From NCBI RefSeq assembly GCF_004298475.1, contig NZ_SCRP01000035.1, forward strand, positions 1 through 64,000: DNA of 64,000 nucleotides. The letters run 5' to 3'. The DNA is from Paraburkholderia sp. Lineage in GTDB: Bacteria > Pseudomonadota > Gammaproteobacteria > Burkholderiales > Burkholderiaceae. This document shows, piece by piece, positions 39,971 to 49,096 of the stretch. Made by a program: the position numbers and the translations under genes. The notes beneath the pieces were generated by a model, which was not told the origin of the DNA, did not search any database, and saw only the letters and a program-made list of their open reading frames with translations. How positions within the stretch are numbered: the stretch's first letter is position 1; each line of letters starts with the position of its first letter.

Positions 39971-41347
39971 TCACTGGATCGCGATGACGACTTCCGCCGT
40001 CGCATTGTATTTTCCGGGGGTGACCTTCTCTCGCTTGGGGTTAAACGCCTCGAAGGTCGCATTGACTGTGCGCGTGTAGTAGTCCCAGGTGCTGTCCGAG
40101 CCGGTTTGTGTCGTATCCAGAAGCACCGGATACCAGCCGTCCCCGTAGCCGCCCAGCGTGACGTAACGATTGGTGAGAAGCACTATCGCCCCATTGTTGC
40201 TCGGCCGGGACAGCGTGACGCTAACGCCCTTTGCCACATTCTTCGTGCCGTAGCCGTCGGACAGCAGATCCGTCACGGCGCTTCCGCCCGTTACGAGTCC
40301 CAGTGGTCTTGCGTACGCCGCGTTCTCCTCCCGGGCCAGGAAGCCAATTGCGGTTTGATTCTCTTTCAATCCGCTGCTGAGTTTGCCGAATCCGTTTTCG
40401 CACTGAATGTCGATCGTGATCGGCATCGTGGCTTTCTCGCCGCGCTCCAGCTGCTCCACCGACATCGGTGGAAAACGAACTATCGGCGTCGTATTGCGCA
40501 CGGCACAGGTCAACTTTCCGGTTCGCACGATGAGATCATGCTTTGGGTGAATCGCGCCAGGCCAATGGTGATGCCAGCCCGAAACGTTGCCATTGTGATC
40601 GTCGCCGATTTTGAGATCCTTGCTGGGGATGTTGCCGCTTTTACCGCCCCTGAACGCGACGTACGCAATCGGCTCTATCCTGTGATCCATTTTTGAACCG
40701 CAGTTTGTGCATTGGTACAGATCGACCCTGTACCGGCTGAAATTCTTCACTTTCACGAGAAACCAATTCTGTTCATCTCTATCCAGGCCGGTCATCAACC
40801 GCGCTTTCCAGTGGCGCGTCACCACCTGACCCGTGTCCACGTTCGTCACGCGCGAGACAATGCCCTTCTCAGGATACTTGTAGGTACCGGGGATGCCGGA
40901 TGTGTCGCTAACATCAGTACCGCCGAATTCAGAGTTGTCGCCGTTTGTCGAGAAGAATTCGTACATCGTGCCTTCTGAATCGGGAGAGCACCGAAACAAT
41001 ATCTGTTCGCCTGTGTAGCCACGGACGCCATCGGCGCCCATATCGTCGAGCGGTGCGGTGCGGCTTCCGATCAAGTCGCCGTTGTTGGAGAAATTCGTCA
41101 GCTGGACCGTCATCGCATACGCGCCTTTACCCGCCTTGTCAGCCGCGCCGTACCAGGATTTGGCGATGGAGCCGGGTTGCGTATACCACGCCGCGTTCTT
41201 GTCGCCCGTTTCTTGTTGGATCTTGTAGCAACCCTTCGAAGTCGATGCAGCCAGGACAGAACCCGGCACGAGCATCATTGCCAGGAGCGCTAGCGTTGCC
41301 ACGCAGGCAGCGTGCCGCGCGCGCAGTGTTTTCGATCCGGTTTTCAT
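39971..41347 (-). CDS. Fimbrial adhesin/tip subunit A
   Basis: A 458-residue paralogue of adhesin B: same signal peptide type (MKTGSKTLRARHAACVATLALLAMMLVPGSVLAA), matching GCYKI, RCSPDS, QCTNCGS, LTCAVRNTTPIVRF and IQCENG cysteine positions, and the C-terminal pilin-like end PGKYNATAEVVIAIQ. The open frame extends 55 codons upstream into the usher gene; the start at 41347 was chosen because the signal peptide begins there. It follows the usher after 32 bp. Likely presented at the fimbrial tip; specificity unknown. Confidence 0.75.
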   Translation of the reverse strand: MKTGSKTLRARHAACVATLALLAMMLVPGSVLAASTSKGCYKIQQETGDKNAAWYTQPGSIAKSWYGAADKAGKGAYAMTVQLTNFSNNGDLIGSRTAPLDDMGADGVRGYTGEQILFRCSPDSEGTMYEFFSTNGDNSEFGGTDVSDTSGIPGTYKYPEKGIVSRVTNVDTGQVVTRHWKARLMTGLDRDEQNWFLVKVKNFSRYRVDLYQCTNCGSKMDHRIEPIAYVAFRGGKSGNIPSKDLKIGDDHNGNVSGWHHHWPGAIHPKHDLIVRTGKLTCAVRNTTPIVRFPPMSVEQLERGEKATMPITIDIQCENGFGKLSSGLKENQTAIGFLAREENAAYARPLGLVTGGSAVTDLLSDGYGTKNVAKGVSVTLSRPSNNGAIVLLTNRYVTLGGYGDGWYPVLLDTTQTGSDSTWDYYTRTVNATFEAFNPKREKVTPGKYNATAEVVIAIQ

Positions 41348-41379
41348 CTTTAGCAATCCATTTGATTGACGAAAGCGCT

Positions 41380-44184
41380 TCATTTCTTCGCAACGAGTTT
41401 CGTCTGCGGCGGCGATACGCACAGGCCGTCGAGACGGGCAATGGCCGAGCTGGTTTGCGTCGTATCCAGCCGATAGTCGATCGTGCAACGATCTTTCGAC
41501 TGGCCGCCCCATTCGGCGATCAGCGTCCCTTGCGTATCGGGCACGCGCGCATAGACCTGGCTTCCCTGGCCGACAATCCCGATCGTCGTGCCGGTGGCGT
41601 CGATCACGTTCGCGCCGAGCGGAATCGGTAAGCCGTCGGACGTGTTCGCGCGAATGAGCACGGCATGGCCGGTTCTCGTCGAAAACTTCAGCAACACGGC
41701 CGCCCCGGCGTATGGCGCGACACGAACTTCGCTCGTCGTCAGTTCGGCCTTTTGATGAATGCCCTTCGAGTCGAGTACAACATCGTTGTTCCGGTAAGGC
41801 GTGAGTGACGGCACGATCGCGTACCCGGAACTATTGACCTTCACACCGGATGCATTGCGCAGCGTCGCGCCTTCCGCGCCTTTTGCCTCGACAAGCCCGA
41901 ACGTATCGCTCAGGTACGGCCCGAACGTCACACCACCCGCATGCACGACCGCCGCGCCGCGTAGATTCGTGCCTGCCTGCCAGAAACCGCTGCCCTGCGA
42001 TGCGCTCATGCCTGCCTGAATTGCGGAGAAGTTGTGCTGCAAGGCGCCGCTCACGGTCGGTTGCCCGCCTTGCGTCGTCCCCGCGACATTCAAGCCATAG
42101 CTCAACGGTCGCGTTTCGCCGAGCGTGCCGTTCATGGACACTTGATAAGACGCGTCTTGATTGCCGGCGCTGGCGATGCTGCTGGAAACGGTCGGAGAAC
42201 GCGCGCTCCGGCCGAGCGGAATGGAGACCGTCGCCATGACCGCCGTATCGCCGCGGTACGTCCGGCGCGCGACGAAGGGCGAGCCGCTCCCGATAACAGG
42301 CTCGCTGCTGCTGTCGAGCGAGAGGTATCGTTGGCGGACGACCGAAACCGCGAAGTCGACCGACTTGACGTGGTTGCTGTAGCTCAGCTGGTACTGCGTG
42401 TCGCGGGAACTCGATTTGTAGTAGCCGCTTGCCGATGCGGACAACAACACCGAGCCGTAGCGGCCAAAGCCCTGGTTGAGGTTCGCGGTAAGCCGGTCGC
42501 GTTGCCGATAGGTGCTCGATCGCCAGGTCCGGCCGTCCTGGTAGGCGGCGCGCGCGCCGAGCGCGTCGAGCAGATCGCGATAGCCGCTGGACGAGTAACG
42601 GTATGCCGTCACGGCAAATGTCGTATTCGTCGGCTGCAGCGTATGGCTGTGGCTGAGGGTGGTCTGCCAGCCATGCACGCGCTTGCCGGTTTCGTCGAAC
42701 GCATTCGACCACACGACATTGGCGGCGAACGTGCCGAATGACGTGCCCTGCACGGCGCCGACGAGCGCGGACTGATAGCCCGTGGCCACACGCAAGGCGC
42801 CATTGACCGTGAGCGTGTTGTTCAATCCGCGTTCATAGGCGAGATCGGCGAACACGGCTTTTGCGCCTTCGATCTGGCGCACCCGGCCCATTGTGATGCC
42901 GTAGCGCGACATACCCGGCCGCAGTGAAGTGACGGCGGCCAGGAGCGGTACTTTGAACGAGGATTCCTGCCCGTCGGCTTCATACACACGGACGACCAGA
43001 TCGCCGTAATAGCCTGTCGGCTGGAGATCGTCGATCACGAACGGACCGGGCGCGACCGTCGTCTGATAGATCGTGCTGCCGTTCTGGCTCACGACCACGC
43101 GCGCGTTGGTCCGGGCGATACCCTTGGCGGTGGGCGCATAGCCGAGCATCGAATCGGGCAGCATCCGCTCGTCGGATTCGATATGAACGCCGGTATAGGC
43201 GACCGGGCTGAGCAGACTATTCGTATAGCTCTGACCCACTTCGAGCTTGCTGCCGATCGAAACCAGCGGCCGTTCGGCATACGCGCGGATATTGTTCCAG
43301 GTGCTGGTGTTCCGCCCGGAGCCGCTGTAGTAGTTGAGCGTGCCCTGCTCGCGAAAGCGCCACAGCCCGACGTTCATGCCGGACTGGGTTCCGACATAAA
43401 GCGAATTAACCAGATTCCGGGCGGTCGATGCCGTGTAGTAGTTCGCGTCATAGTTGACGTAGCCCATCGTCCGGCCAGCGTCGAGGTTGGCAGGATCGAT
43501 CGCGCCGCGTGCCGTACGCTTCATCTGATTGAGCGGTACGTCGAGGTCGAGACGCAGGTGCGGCAGATTGAACGTTGCGGACGCACCGGGCACGCGCGTT
43601 GCGAGCGGTGCGCATTGCTGCTGGGCACCGGCGACGGAGCCGCTCGCATCATCGCCCGCCGGGCGATCGGCGGTGCCGGCCGTTGGGTTGCTGGCCGCCG
43701 GGGTGCTTGCCGGTACATCAGCAGCGCCGTTCGCGGCGCCACTCGCGGCAGCGTCACTCGCGGCGGCGGCTGGACTCGCCGCTCGCACGATCACACCACT
43801 CGATTCCAGAAGCGCGTCACTCAGGCACGGGCGAACCTCATCGTCGTTGTCAATCCGGCGAAACTCGATTGTCTTACTCGCCAGAAAAACCTTATTAACG
43901 TAAATATCAACCCGATATTCACCCGGCTCAGCCGCATTGGGCTTATTAAAGCGCTCGATATCGGCTACGCCAAGCTGCGATCCGACCAGCAGCGAACTGT
44001 CGAAACCGAAATCGTCGGGTGAATTATTGGACGAGGGCACATCTTTTGGCGCTTCCACATTTATTGCGTGACTCGTCGTGGTGACGAGTGCGAATGTGGC
44101 GCAACACAGTGACGAACGGAGCAGGGTTTTCTTCTTGACTGACCGACGTGAGGATGTGCTTTTGGGATGTCGGCGATAAGACAT
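41380..44184 (-). CDS. Fimbrial outer-membrane usher protein
   Basis: A 934-residue usher that assembles and secretes pilus subunits through the outer membrane. After a signal peptide (to about residue 40) come the N-terminal chaperone-binding domain (FGFDSSLLVGSQLGVADIERFNKPNAAEPGEYRVDIYVN), the 24-strand beta-barrel with PapC-type features (FVIDDLQPTGYYGDLVVRVYEADGQ plug region), and two C-terminal domains ending VSPPQTKLVAKK. Between residues ~135 and 195 there is an unusual Ala/Ser/Thr-rich low-complexity insert. Start is 1 nt after the chaperone stop. Confidence 0.95.
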   Translation of the reverse strand: MSYRRHPKSTSSRRSVKKKTLLRSSLCCATFALVTTTSHAINVEAPKDVPSSNNSPDDFGFDSSLLVGSQLGVADIERFNKPNAAEPGEYRVDIYVNKVFLASKTIEFRRIDNDDEVRPCLSDALLESSGVIVRAASPAAAASDAAASGAANGAADVPASTPAASNPTAGTADRPAGDDASGSVAGAQQQCAPLATRVPGASATFNLPHLRLDLDVPLNQMKRTARGAIDPANLDAGRTMGYVNYDANYYTASTARNLVNSLYVGTQSGMNVGLWRFREQGTLNYYSGSGRNTSTWNNIRAYAERPLVSIGSKLEVGQSYTNSLLSPVAYTGVHIESDERMLPDSMLGYAPTAKGIARTNARVVVSQNGSTIYQTTVAPGPFVIDDLQPTGYYGDLVVRVYEADGQESSFKVPLLAAVTSLRPGMSRYGITMGRVRQIEGAKAVFADLAYERGLNNTLTVNGALRVATGYQSALVGAVQGTSFGTFAANVVWSNAFDETGKRVHGWQTTLSHSHTLQPTNTTFAVTAYRYSSSGYRDLLDALGARAAYQDGRTWRSSTYRQRDRLTANLNQGFGRYGSVLLSASASGYYKSSSRDTQYQLSYSNHVKSVDFAVSVVRQRYLSLDSSSEPVIGSGSPFVARRTYRGDTAVMATVSIPLGRSARSPTVSSSIASAGNQDASYQVSMNGTLGETRPLSYGLNVAGTTQGGQPTVSGALQHNFSAIQAGMSASQGSGFWQAGTNLRGAAVVHAGGVTFGPYLSDTFGLVEAKGAEGATLRNASGVKVNSSGYAIVPSLTPYRNNDVVLDSKGIHQKAELTTSEVRVAPYAGAAVLLKFSTRTGHAVLIRANTSDGLPIPLGANVIDATGTTIGIVGQGSQVYARVPDTQGTLIAEWGGQSKDRCTIDYRLDTTQTSSAIARLDGLCVSPPQTKLVAKK

Positions 44185-44185
44185 C

Positions 44186-44980
44186 TCATTTCAAGTCGGG
44201 GATTGCAGCTTTATATTCTGCATCCCTGACTGCGCCGTAATCGTCAATATATCGAACACTAACACGGACGATTTCCCCGTTGAGTGGACAATTTCCCTTT
44301 ACGCTCCATTCGTGGCTTGAGTGCGGCGCGATCATGTCGGGTTCGAATGTCGCAGTGTGTGAGCCGCACTTAAGTTTTCCCTCGACGAGCGATACGTAAT
44401 AGCCCGACCCGTTATCTGCAACGATTTTTTCGCTCCCTGCTTTACCAGTGGTGAAATGAAAATCAAGCGTTTCGTGGGCCTGCGCCGGATCGCCCTCGAT
44501 TTCAGCCGGACGATAGAAAAGCTTGATCCGGTTGCGCAGCAGCAGGGTTATCCTGTTTCTGTCCGCGACGCTCGCGCTTACGGACGGAATCTGCAACGTA
44601 TTCAGATAGAACAGCGTTTCCCGATCCATCGGCAAGCCTTCGCCGACGAATACGAGCCGCACCGAGTGACCACTGTTCGGCTCGATACGGAAGACCGGCG
44701 GACTCACGACAAAAGGCGCGTTCACCGTACTCGGGGGGGAAGTGGCGTCCCCGGTATCGACCCAGACTTGCATCACGCTGGGGGTCTCGTCGCGGTTCGT
44801 CAACCGGAGTGTTCGCTCGCTCGCACTCCCGTCGTAGATCACACGGGTATGGGGCAGCACGACGCTGCCCCAGGCCGTTCCCGCGAAAGCGCTGGAAGCG
44901 AGCAGTGTGATCGCAAGCGAAACACTTGAACTGACCCGCCCCACAGCGCCTCTCCGACGCATCTGTTTTTTATGTGACAC
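44186..44980 (-). CDS. Fimbrial periplasmic chaperone (first copy)
   Basis: A 264-residue PapD/FimC-type chaperone. A signal peptide (residues 1-38) is followed by the Ig-like domains with the chaperone signature SVVLPHTRVIYDGSASERTLRLTN, the conserved Arg in TRVIYDG, FVVSPPVFRIEPNSGHSVRLVFVGEGLPMDRETLFYLNTLQIPS, and the RITLLLRNRIKLFYRP motif with the conserved Lys. It sits between pilin (5 nt) and usher (1 nt), a compact operon. Confidence 0.95.
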   Translation of the reverse strand: MSHKKQMRRRGAVGRVSSSVSLAITLLASSAFAGTAWGSVVLPHTRVIYDGSASERTLRLTNRDETPSVMQVWVDTGDATSPPSTVNAPFVVSPPVFRIEPNSGHSVRLVFVGEGLPMDRETLFYLNTLQIPSVSASVADRNRITLLLRNRIKLFYRPAEIEGDPAQAHETLDFHFTTGKAGSEKIVADNGSGYYVSLVEGKLKCGSHTATFEPDMIAPHSSHEWSVKGNCPLNGEIVRVSVRYIDDYGAVRDAEYKAAIPDLK

Positions 44981-44985
44981 AGCTT

Positions 44986-45534
44986 TTACTGGTAGCTAAC
45001 CATGTACTGCACGCTGCCGTTCACCGCACCGGCCGTTGCTTTGCCTTCCGAGATGTACTGAACGGCGAAGTCGTACGATGCAGACGTATCGCCCTTCTTC
45101 AGGTTCAGGCCGGACGCGGTGTGGCCGCCGGGCTTGCTCAGATCGAACGGCGCGCCCGACTTGGCCGGATCGAACAGTTGCAGCGCCACTTGTGTGGCAG
45201 CATTGGTACCGCCCGCCGTGTTACCGAGATTGCCGCCTGAGACCTTGCTGCCGACGAACACGGTCTTGATTGCCTGATCCGCCGTGTTAGACACGGTGCA
45301 GCCGCTCACGCTGATGGTGAAGTCCGTCTTGCCGGCGGTCTTGCCGGACGTGTCCAGCTCTGCCGTTGAAACGGCCGGGAGCAGCACCGTCGGATTGGCG
45401 GTCGTGCCGTTGATCGCGACGTTACAGGTTTGGTCCGTGACTTCGCCGATGAACTTGATCGTGTTGTTGCTTTGTGCAAACGCAGCCGAAATCGGAGCGA
45501 CGGCAATGACGAGCGAGAGGAGAGTCTTCTTCAT
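44986..45534 (-). CDS. Major fimbrial subunit (type 1-like pilin)
   Basis: A 182-residue pilin. The signal peptide MKKTLLSLVIAVAPISAAFAQ is followed by a mature subunit with the conserved disulphide pair (DQTCNVAINGTT and SVSGCTVSN) and the C-terminal beta-strand ASYDFAVQYISEGKATAGAVNGSVQYMVSYQ with the penultimate Tyr of FimA-type pilins. The first gene of the operon and hence the likely shaft subunit. The start at 45534 gives the signal peptide directly. Confidence 0.93.
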   Translation of the reverse strand: MKKTLLSLVIAVAPISAAFAQSNNTIKFIGEVTDQTCNVAINGTTANPTVLLPAVSTAELDTSGKTAGKTDFTISVSGCTVSNTADQAIKTVFVGSKVSGGNLGNTAGGTNAATQVALQLFDPAKSGAPFDLSKPGGHTASGLNLKKGDTSASYDFAVQYISEGKATAGAVNGSVQYMVSYQ

Positions 45535-46136
45535 GAGGGTGCCTGTTAATGAGGGTTGGAGTGACCTGCCGGAAAACCAATTCGAGAAAGTTCGCATTAC
45601 TTAATTTGAATATCTCAGAGGCGCCGTGGAGTGGTGCCATTAGACCGGCCTCTGTCAACTCGGACTGGATGATAGCAGGTATTCTCTTCTCGTAATGTGA
45701 AGGAAAGTTAATCGTAAGGTGAGGTTTGTTAGCTGGCGGGCGATCGAAATCGGAGGAGGCATGGCGGCCCATGCCTGTGCTGCCGCGTCTGCAGCCCTGA
45801 CGCAAGTCGAGTTCGCCTGATTTCGTTGGGAGTGCTAAAACGGGGTACGACGGCCTTTGTTGTGGCCGAATTGAACGTATTTATTAGGGGTCGATGCTGA
45901 TGCGCATGCATTCTGTCAGCTATCCGCGCCCTATAGTCCATCGGACGGCACGTTGACTGAAGCAGCATCCTGAAATACCCGACACGGCTGCTCGCTTAAA
46001 TGCGCTAGTCGAGATATGCAAAATAATTTTGCAGATGTTAATTATTGATAAATCGGTTTGGTATGCATGATTCTTAGTTGTTTTAATAATCATCCGTACC
46101 GCGACCTGGTCAAAACCACTGACTGGACGACCTGAC
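45535..46136. other. Divergent intergenic region, locally AT-rich, pilin operon / FkbM methyltransferase
   Basis: About 600 bases, notably richer in A and T than the surrounding genome, particularly 46000-46100 with several TAAT/ATTATT tracts. It must hold the promoters of both the fimbrial operon and the methyltransferase gene. I could not assign -35/-10 boxes with confidence and see no repeat or RNA gene. AT-rich upstream DNA of this kind is often bound by H-NS-like silencers (inference). Confidence 0.55.
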
Positions 46137-46946
46137 ATGTTGAATCACGAAGAAGCACTTGCCGTGCTGGACAAAATGACGCGTGATGGCGCGGAGCTTC
46201 GGCGGTTTTTCCTGATGAATCGCCTGATGGACGTCACCAGAGGAATCGTTCAGCACGGTCCCCTGGCGGGTTTCAATATTGGCAACCGGGCGACATGGCG
46301 CGCTTCCGACAACAGCGCAAAGCTACTCGGTTTGTATGAACAGGAAGTCTGCAGCCTCCTCGATCAACTCAGCGAATCGCGCAACACGCTGGTCGATCTC
46401 GGCGGTGCGGACGGGTTCTACGCTGTCGGCATGGTTGCGGTGGGAAAGTACGCGGAGTCTCGTTGTTTTGAGATTTCGAATGAGAGCCGCGAAAATCTTC
46501 GGGAAATCGCTGCCGCTAACGGGGTTTCCGAAAAAGTTCATATCTACGGCGAGGCCACGCCAGATTTTGCACAAGGCCTTTTGGCTGCCGGAGTCGATTT
46601 TTCGAAGTCCGTCGTTTTGGTGGATATCGAATCAGCAGAATTCGATGTTCTGACGGACGAGTGCCTTTATAACTTACGAAACGCACACGTTATCGTTGAG
46701 ATTCACGACTTCATGCTCATCGGCGGCGTTGGCAAGCGCAAGTTTGCCGATTTGCTCGAACGCGTAAATAAAGTATTCGATACCTGCGAGATAAAGACAG
46801 GGGCGCGTGATCTGTCGGCGATACCTATCCTGTCCGACCACTGGACCGATACGGACAGGTGGCTGTTGTGCTCGGAAAGCCGGGCCAAGCTGATGTCGTG
46901 GCTGCATTTATCGCCCAGGAACTGCACCCCGAAAGTCGGACGGTGA
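46137..46946 (+). CDS. FkbM-like SAM-dependent methyltransferase
   Basis: A 269-residue protein with a Rossmann-type methyltransferase core: TLVDLGGADGFYAVGMVAVGKYAESRCFEISNESRENL contains the SAM-binding glycine loop (GGADGF) and acidic residue (ECFE position), and KSVVLVDIESAEFDVLTDECL corresponds to the FkbM-type motif II. No signal peptide. Target unknown; FkbM proteins often methylate sugars of polysaccharides or glycans. It is divergent from the fimbrial operon and may have arrived with it, but this is only positional. Confidence 0.7.
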   Translation: MLNHEEALAVLDKMTRDGAELRRFFLMNRLMDVTRGIVQHGPLAGFNIGNRATWRASDNSAKLLGLYEQEVCSLLDQLSESRNTLVDLGGADGFYAVGMVAVGKYAESRCFEISNESRENLREIAAANGVSEKVHIYGEATPDFAQGLLAAGVDFSKSVVLVDIESAEFDVLTDECLYNLRNAHVIVEIHDFMLIGGVGKRKFADLLERVNKVFDTCEIKTGARDLSAIPILSDHWTDTDRWLLCSESRAKLMSWLHLSPRNCTPKVGR

Positions 46947-46967
46947 TCCGACCTTTGGGTTTTTTTT
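46929..46967 (+). terminator. Terminator overlapping the FkbM gene stop
   Basis: A 12-bp stem with one mismatch (CCGAAAGTCGGA at 46929-46940 with TCCGACCTTTGG at 46947-46958) is followed by eight T residues. The stop codon (46944-46946) lies in the loop, so the last codons form part of the hairpin. Confidence 0.8.
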
Positions 46968-46998
46968 CTGAGCCGCGCCCGGTGCCAGGCGCGTCCAA

Positions 46999-48744
46999 TC
47001 ACGACGACAGATCGAGCGCGTTGCTCAAATCGCCCATGCCCGCCTGCCCGCGTTCCTGCATCGCGGCGTCGCGCGTGCGAAGGCCGTCGAGCGTTTCGAG
47101 GTCGAACACACGCGTAATCAGACGCAGGATCGACGCCGTGTCGTACACGGTGTGATCGACATAGCCCTTCTTCGCGAACGGCGAAACCACGAGCGCCGGT
47201 ACGCGCGTGCCCGGTCCCCAGCGGTCGCCCTTCGGCGGGGCGACGTGATCCCACCATCCGCCGTTCTCGTCGACCGTGATCACCACGACCATGTTTTCCC
47301 ATTGCGGGCTCGCCTGGAGCGCTTTCACCGCGTGCACGATATGGCGGTCGCCCGATGCGACGTCCGCATAGCCCGCGTGCATGTTCAGGTTGCCCTGCGG
47401 CTTGTAGAACGTGACAGCCGGAAGGCGGCCGGCGCGGGCATCGGCGAGGAAACGGTTGGTCGACTCGTCGTCGCCCAGCCCGCCGTCGCGCAGATGTTTT
47501 GCGCGCGCCGCCGTGCCGGGTCCGAGATTCGCGTAGTAGTTGAACGGCTGATGGTGATACTGGAAGTTCGGAATCAGCGGCGTGCCGTCGTTCGTGTTCT
47601 TGCCGTGCAGGTCGATGGTCTGCTGGAACGCGCCTGCGTACCACGCCCAACCGATGCCGCGCTTGTTGAGCTTGTCGCCGATGTTTTCGTGCGTTTGCGG
47701 CGGCACCGCCATCGCGTTGCGGTCCTGCGTGAAATCGACCATGCCGTTCGCGCCGACCTTGTAGGGCGTGGGCGCGAACGGCGGCATCATCGTGTTGACC
47801 GCATAGCTGAGCGTGCGGCCGTCCGCGAGCGTTTCCGGCGGCGTCAGCGCACTCGGGCCGAACTTCGGAATGCCATCCATTGCGCTCTTCGGCGAGACGG
47901 CGAGCGGTTTCAGGTTCGGATCGTCGGGGCGTCCGCTGACGGTCTCTGCAATCTGGAACTTCGCGATGCTGTGCGCCGGATCGGGATAGACGGGCGGCGT
48001 GGCAGCGATCAGATAGTGATGGTTCAGGAACGAGCCGCCGAACGCACCCTGAAAGAAGTTGTCGCACAGCACGTATTGGCTGGCGAGATCCCACAACCGC
48101 AGGTCGTAGCTGGCATTCGCATAGTGGCCCATCGTGAAGCCCGCCGAATCGGCCCACGCGACGAACATGTCGTTCTTGCCGCCGTTGATCTGCATCTGGT
48201 TCTGATAGAACACGTGCCACAGATCGTGGGTCACGAGCGACAGCGGCAGAGGCTCGCCAGCCGGGCCTTTCAGCGCGAACGGCGCGTTCGGCAGATTGGT
48301 CTGGAACTGAACGCCGGCCTTGTAGGAGACGCCGTCCACGGTCTGGTCTTTCAGCAGCCAGCCGCCCGGCACGGTCGGCAGTTGCGGCAGGACGGCCGAG
48401 CCGTCGCGGTCGCGCTGCACGTAGTGTTCCGGCTTGACGCCCGAGAGCGGGCGCTCGACGCCGGGGAAGTCGCCGAACAGATTGTTGAAGCTGCGATTTT
48501 CCGCGTAGATCACGACGACGGTTTTGACCTTCGAGCGCAGCGCACGATCGTATTGCGGTCCCGCTGCGGCTCCCGTTACGGATGCCGCGTGCGACGGCGG
48601 CATGGCACAGGCGCCCAGTCCGCCTCCCACGGCCACCGCGGCAACCCCGCCGAGAAAGTGGCGGCGGCTCGGGCGCTCAGGTGCCTGTGCAGCGTCGGCT
48701 TCTTCATTCACGGCAGGCGAGGCGGGTGGTTCGCGGTCTTTCAT
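46999..48744 (-). CDS. acpA: Tat-exported phosphoesterase (acid phosphatase AcpA / phospholipase C family)
   Basis: A 581-residue secreted phosphoesterase of the superfamily that includes AcpA and phospholipases C. The Tat signal RPSRRHFLGGVAAVAVGGG (residues about 25-45) contains the twin Arg; a lipobox-like LGACAMPP follows. The first metal-binding region is VVVIYAENRSFNNLFGDFPGVE and the second is VVVITVDENGGWWDHVAPPKGDRWG. Length is usual for the AcpA branch. The choice between acid phosphatase and phospholipase cannot be made from sequence alone. Confidence 0.88.
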   Translation of the reverse strand: MKDREPPASPAVNEEADAAQAPERPSRRHFLGGVAAVAVGGGLGACAMPPSHAASVTGAAAGPQYDRALRSKVKTVVVIYAENRSFNNLFGDFPGVERPLSGVKPEHYVQRDRDGSAVLPQLPTVPGGWLLKDQTVDGVSYKAGVQFQTNLPNAPFALKGPAGEPLPLSLVTHDLWHVFYQNQMQINGGKNDMFVAWADSAGFTMGHYANASYDLRLWDLASQYVLCDNFFQGAFGGSFLNHHYLIAATPPVYPDPAHSIAKFQIAETVSGRPDDPNLKPLAVSPKSAMDGIPKFGPSALTPPETLADGRTLSYAVNTMMPPFAPTPYKVGANGMVDFTQDRNAMAVPPQTHENIGDKLNKRGIGWAWYAGAFQQTIDLHGKNTNDGTPLIPNFQYHHQPFNYYANLGPGTAARAKHLRDGGLGDDESTNRFLADARAGRLPAVTFYKPQGNLNMHAGYADVASGDRHIVHAVKALQASPQWENMVVVITVDENGGWWDHVAPPKGDRWGPGTRVPALVVSPFAKKGYVDHTVYDTASILRLITRVFDLETLDGLRTRDAAMQERGQAGMGDLSNALDLSS

Positions 48745-49096
48745 CGCAGGTCCAAAGGTGAGGAAAAGGATTGAACGGGCGCGCGCGGGGCGCGGTATCG
48801 CGTGATCGCGTCTGAAGGCGTTGGCCTGTCAGATGCCAGTCGGGGCCATATCTTTGCGTATCGGTCGTGACATTTCCATGACGTTGAGCCATGCAGGTTG
48901 CCCTGTGGTCGCCTTGCGCCAGGCGGACTGTCGGGATGCTTGACACGCCCAACGTGGAACCGGAGCCTGCATCGCCATCCCCCGCGATCCTACCCGATGG
49001 CCAGGCGCCGCAGACAGACGCGCCGCCGCCATGCGAAGCGCGACTGGGCAAACACGCTACACTGATCGCCGCCCCCAATCCTCTTCGGACGACGCC
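48745..49096. other. Divergent intergenic region acpA / LEA14-like lipoprotein
   Basis: About 350 bases between divergent genes; it should hold both promoters. I see no repeat, RNA gene or clear promoter. Confidence 0.4.

Noticed and set aside
47152-48774. 540-codon plus-strand frame opposite acpA
   Set aside because: Shadow of the phosphoesterase gene, which has a Tat signal and metal motifs.
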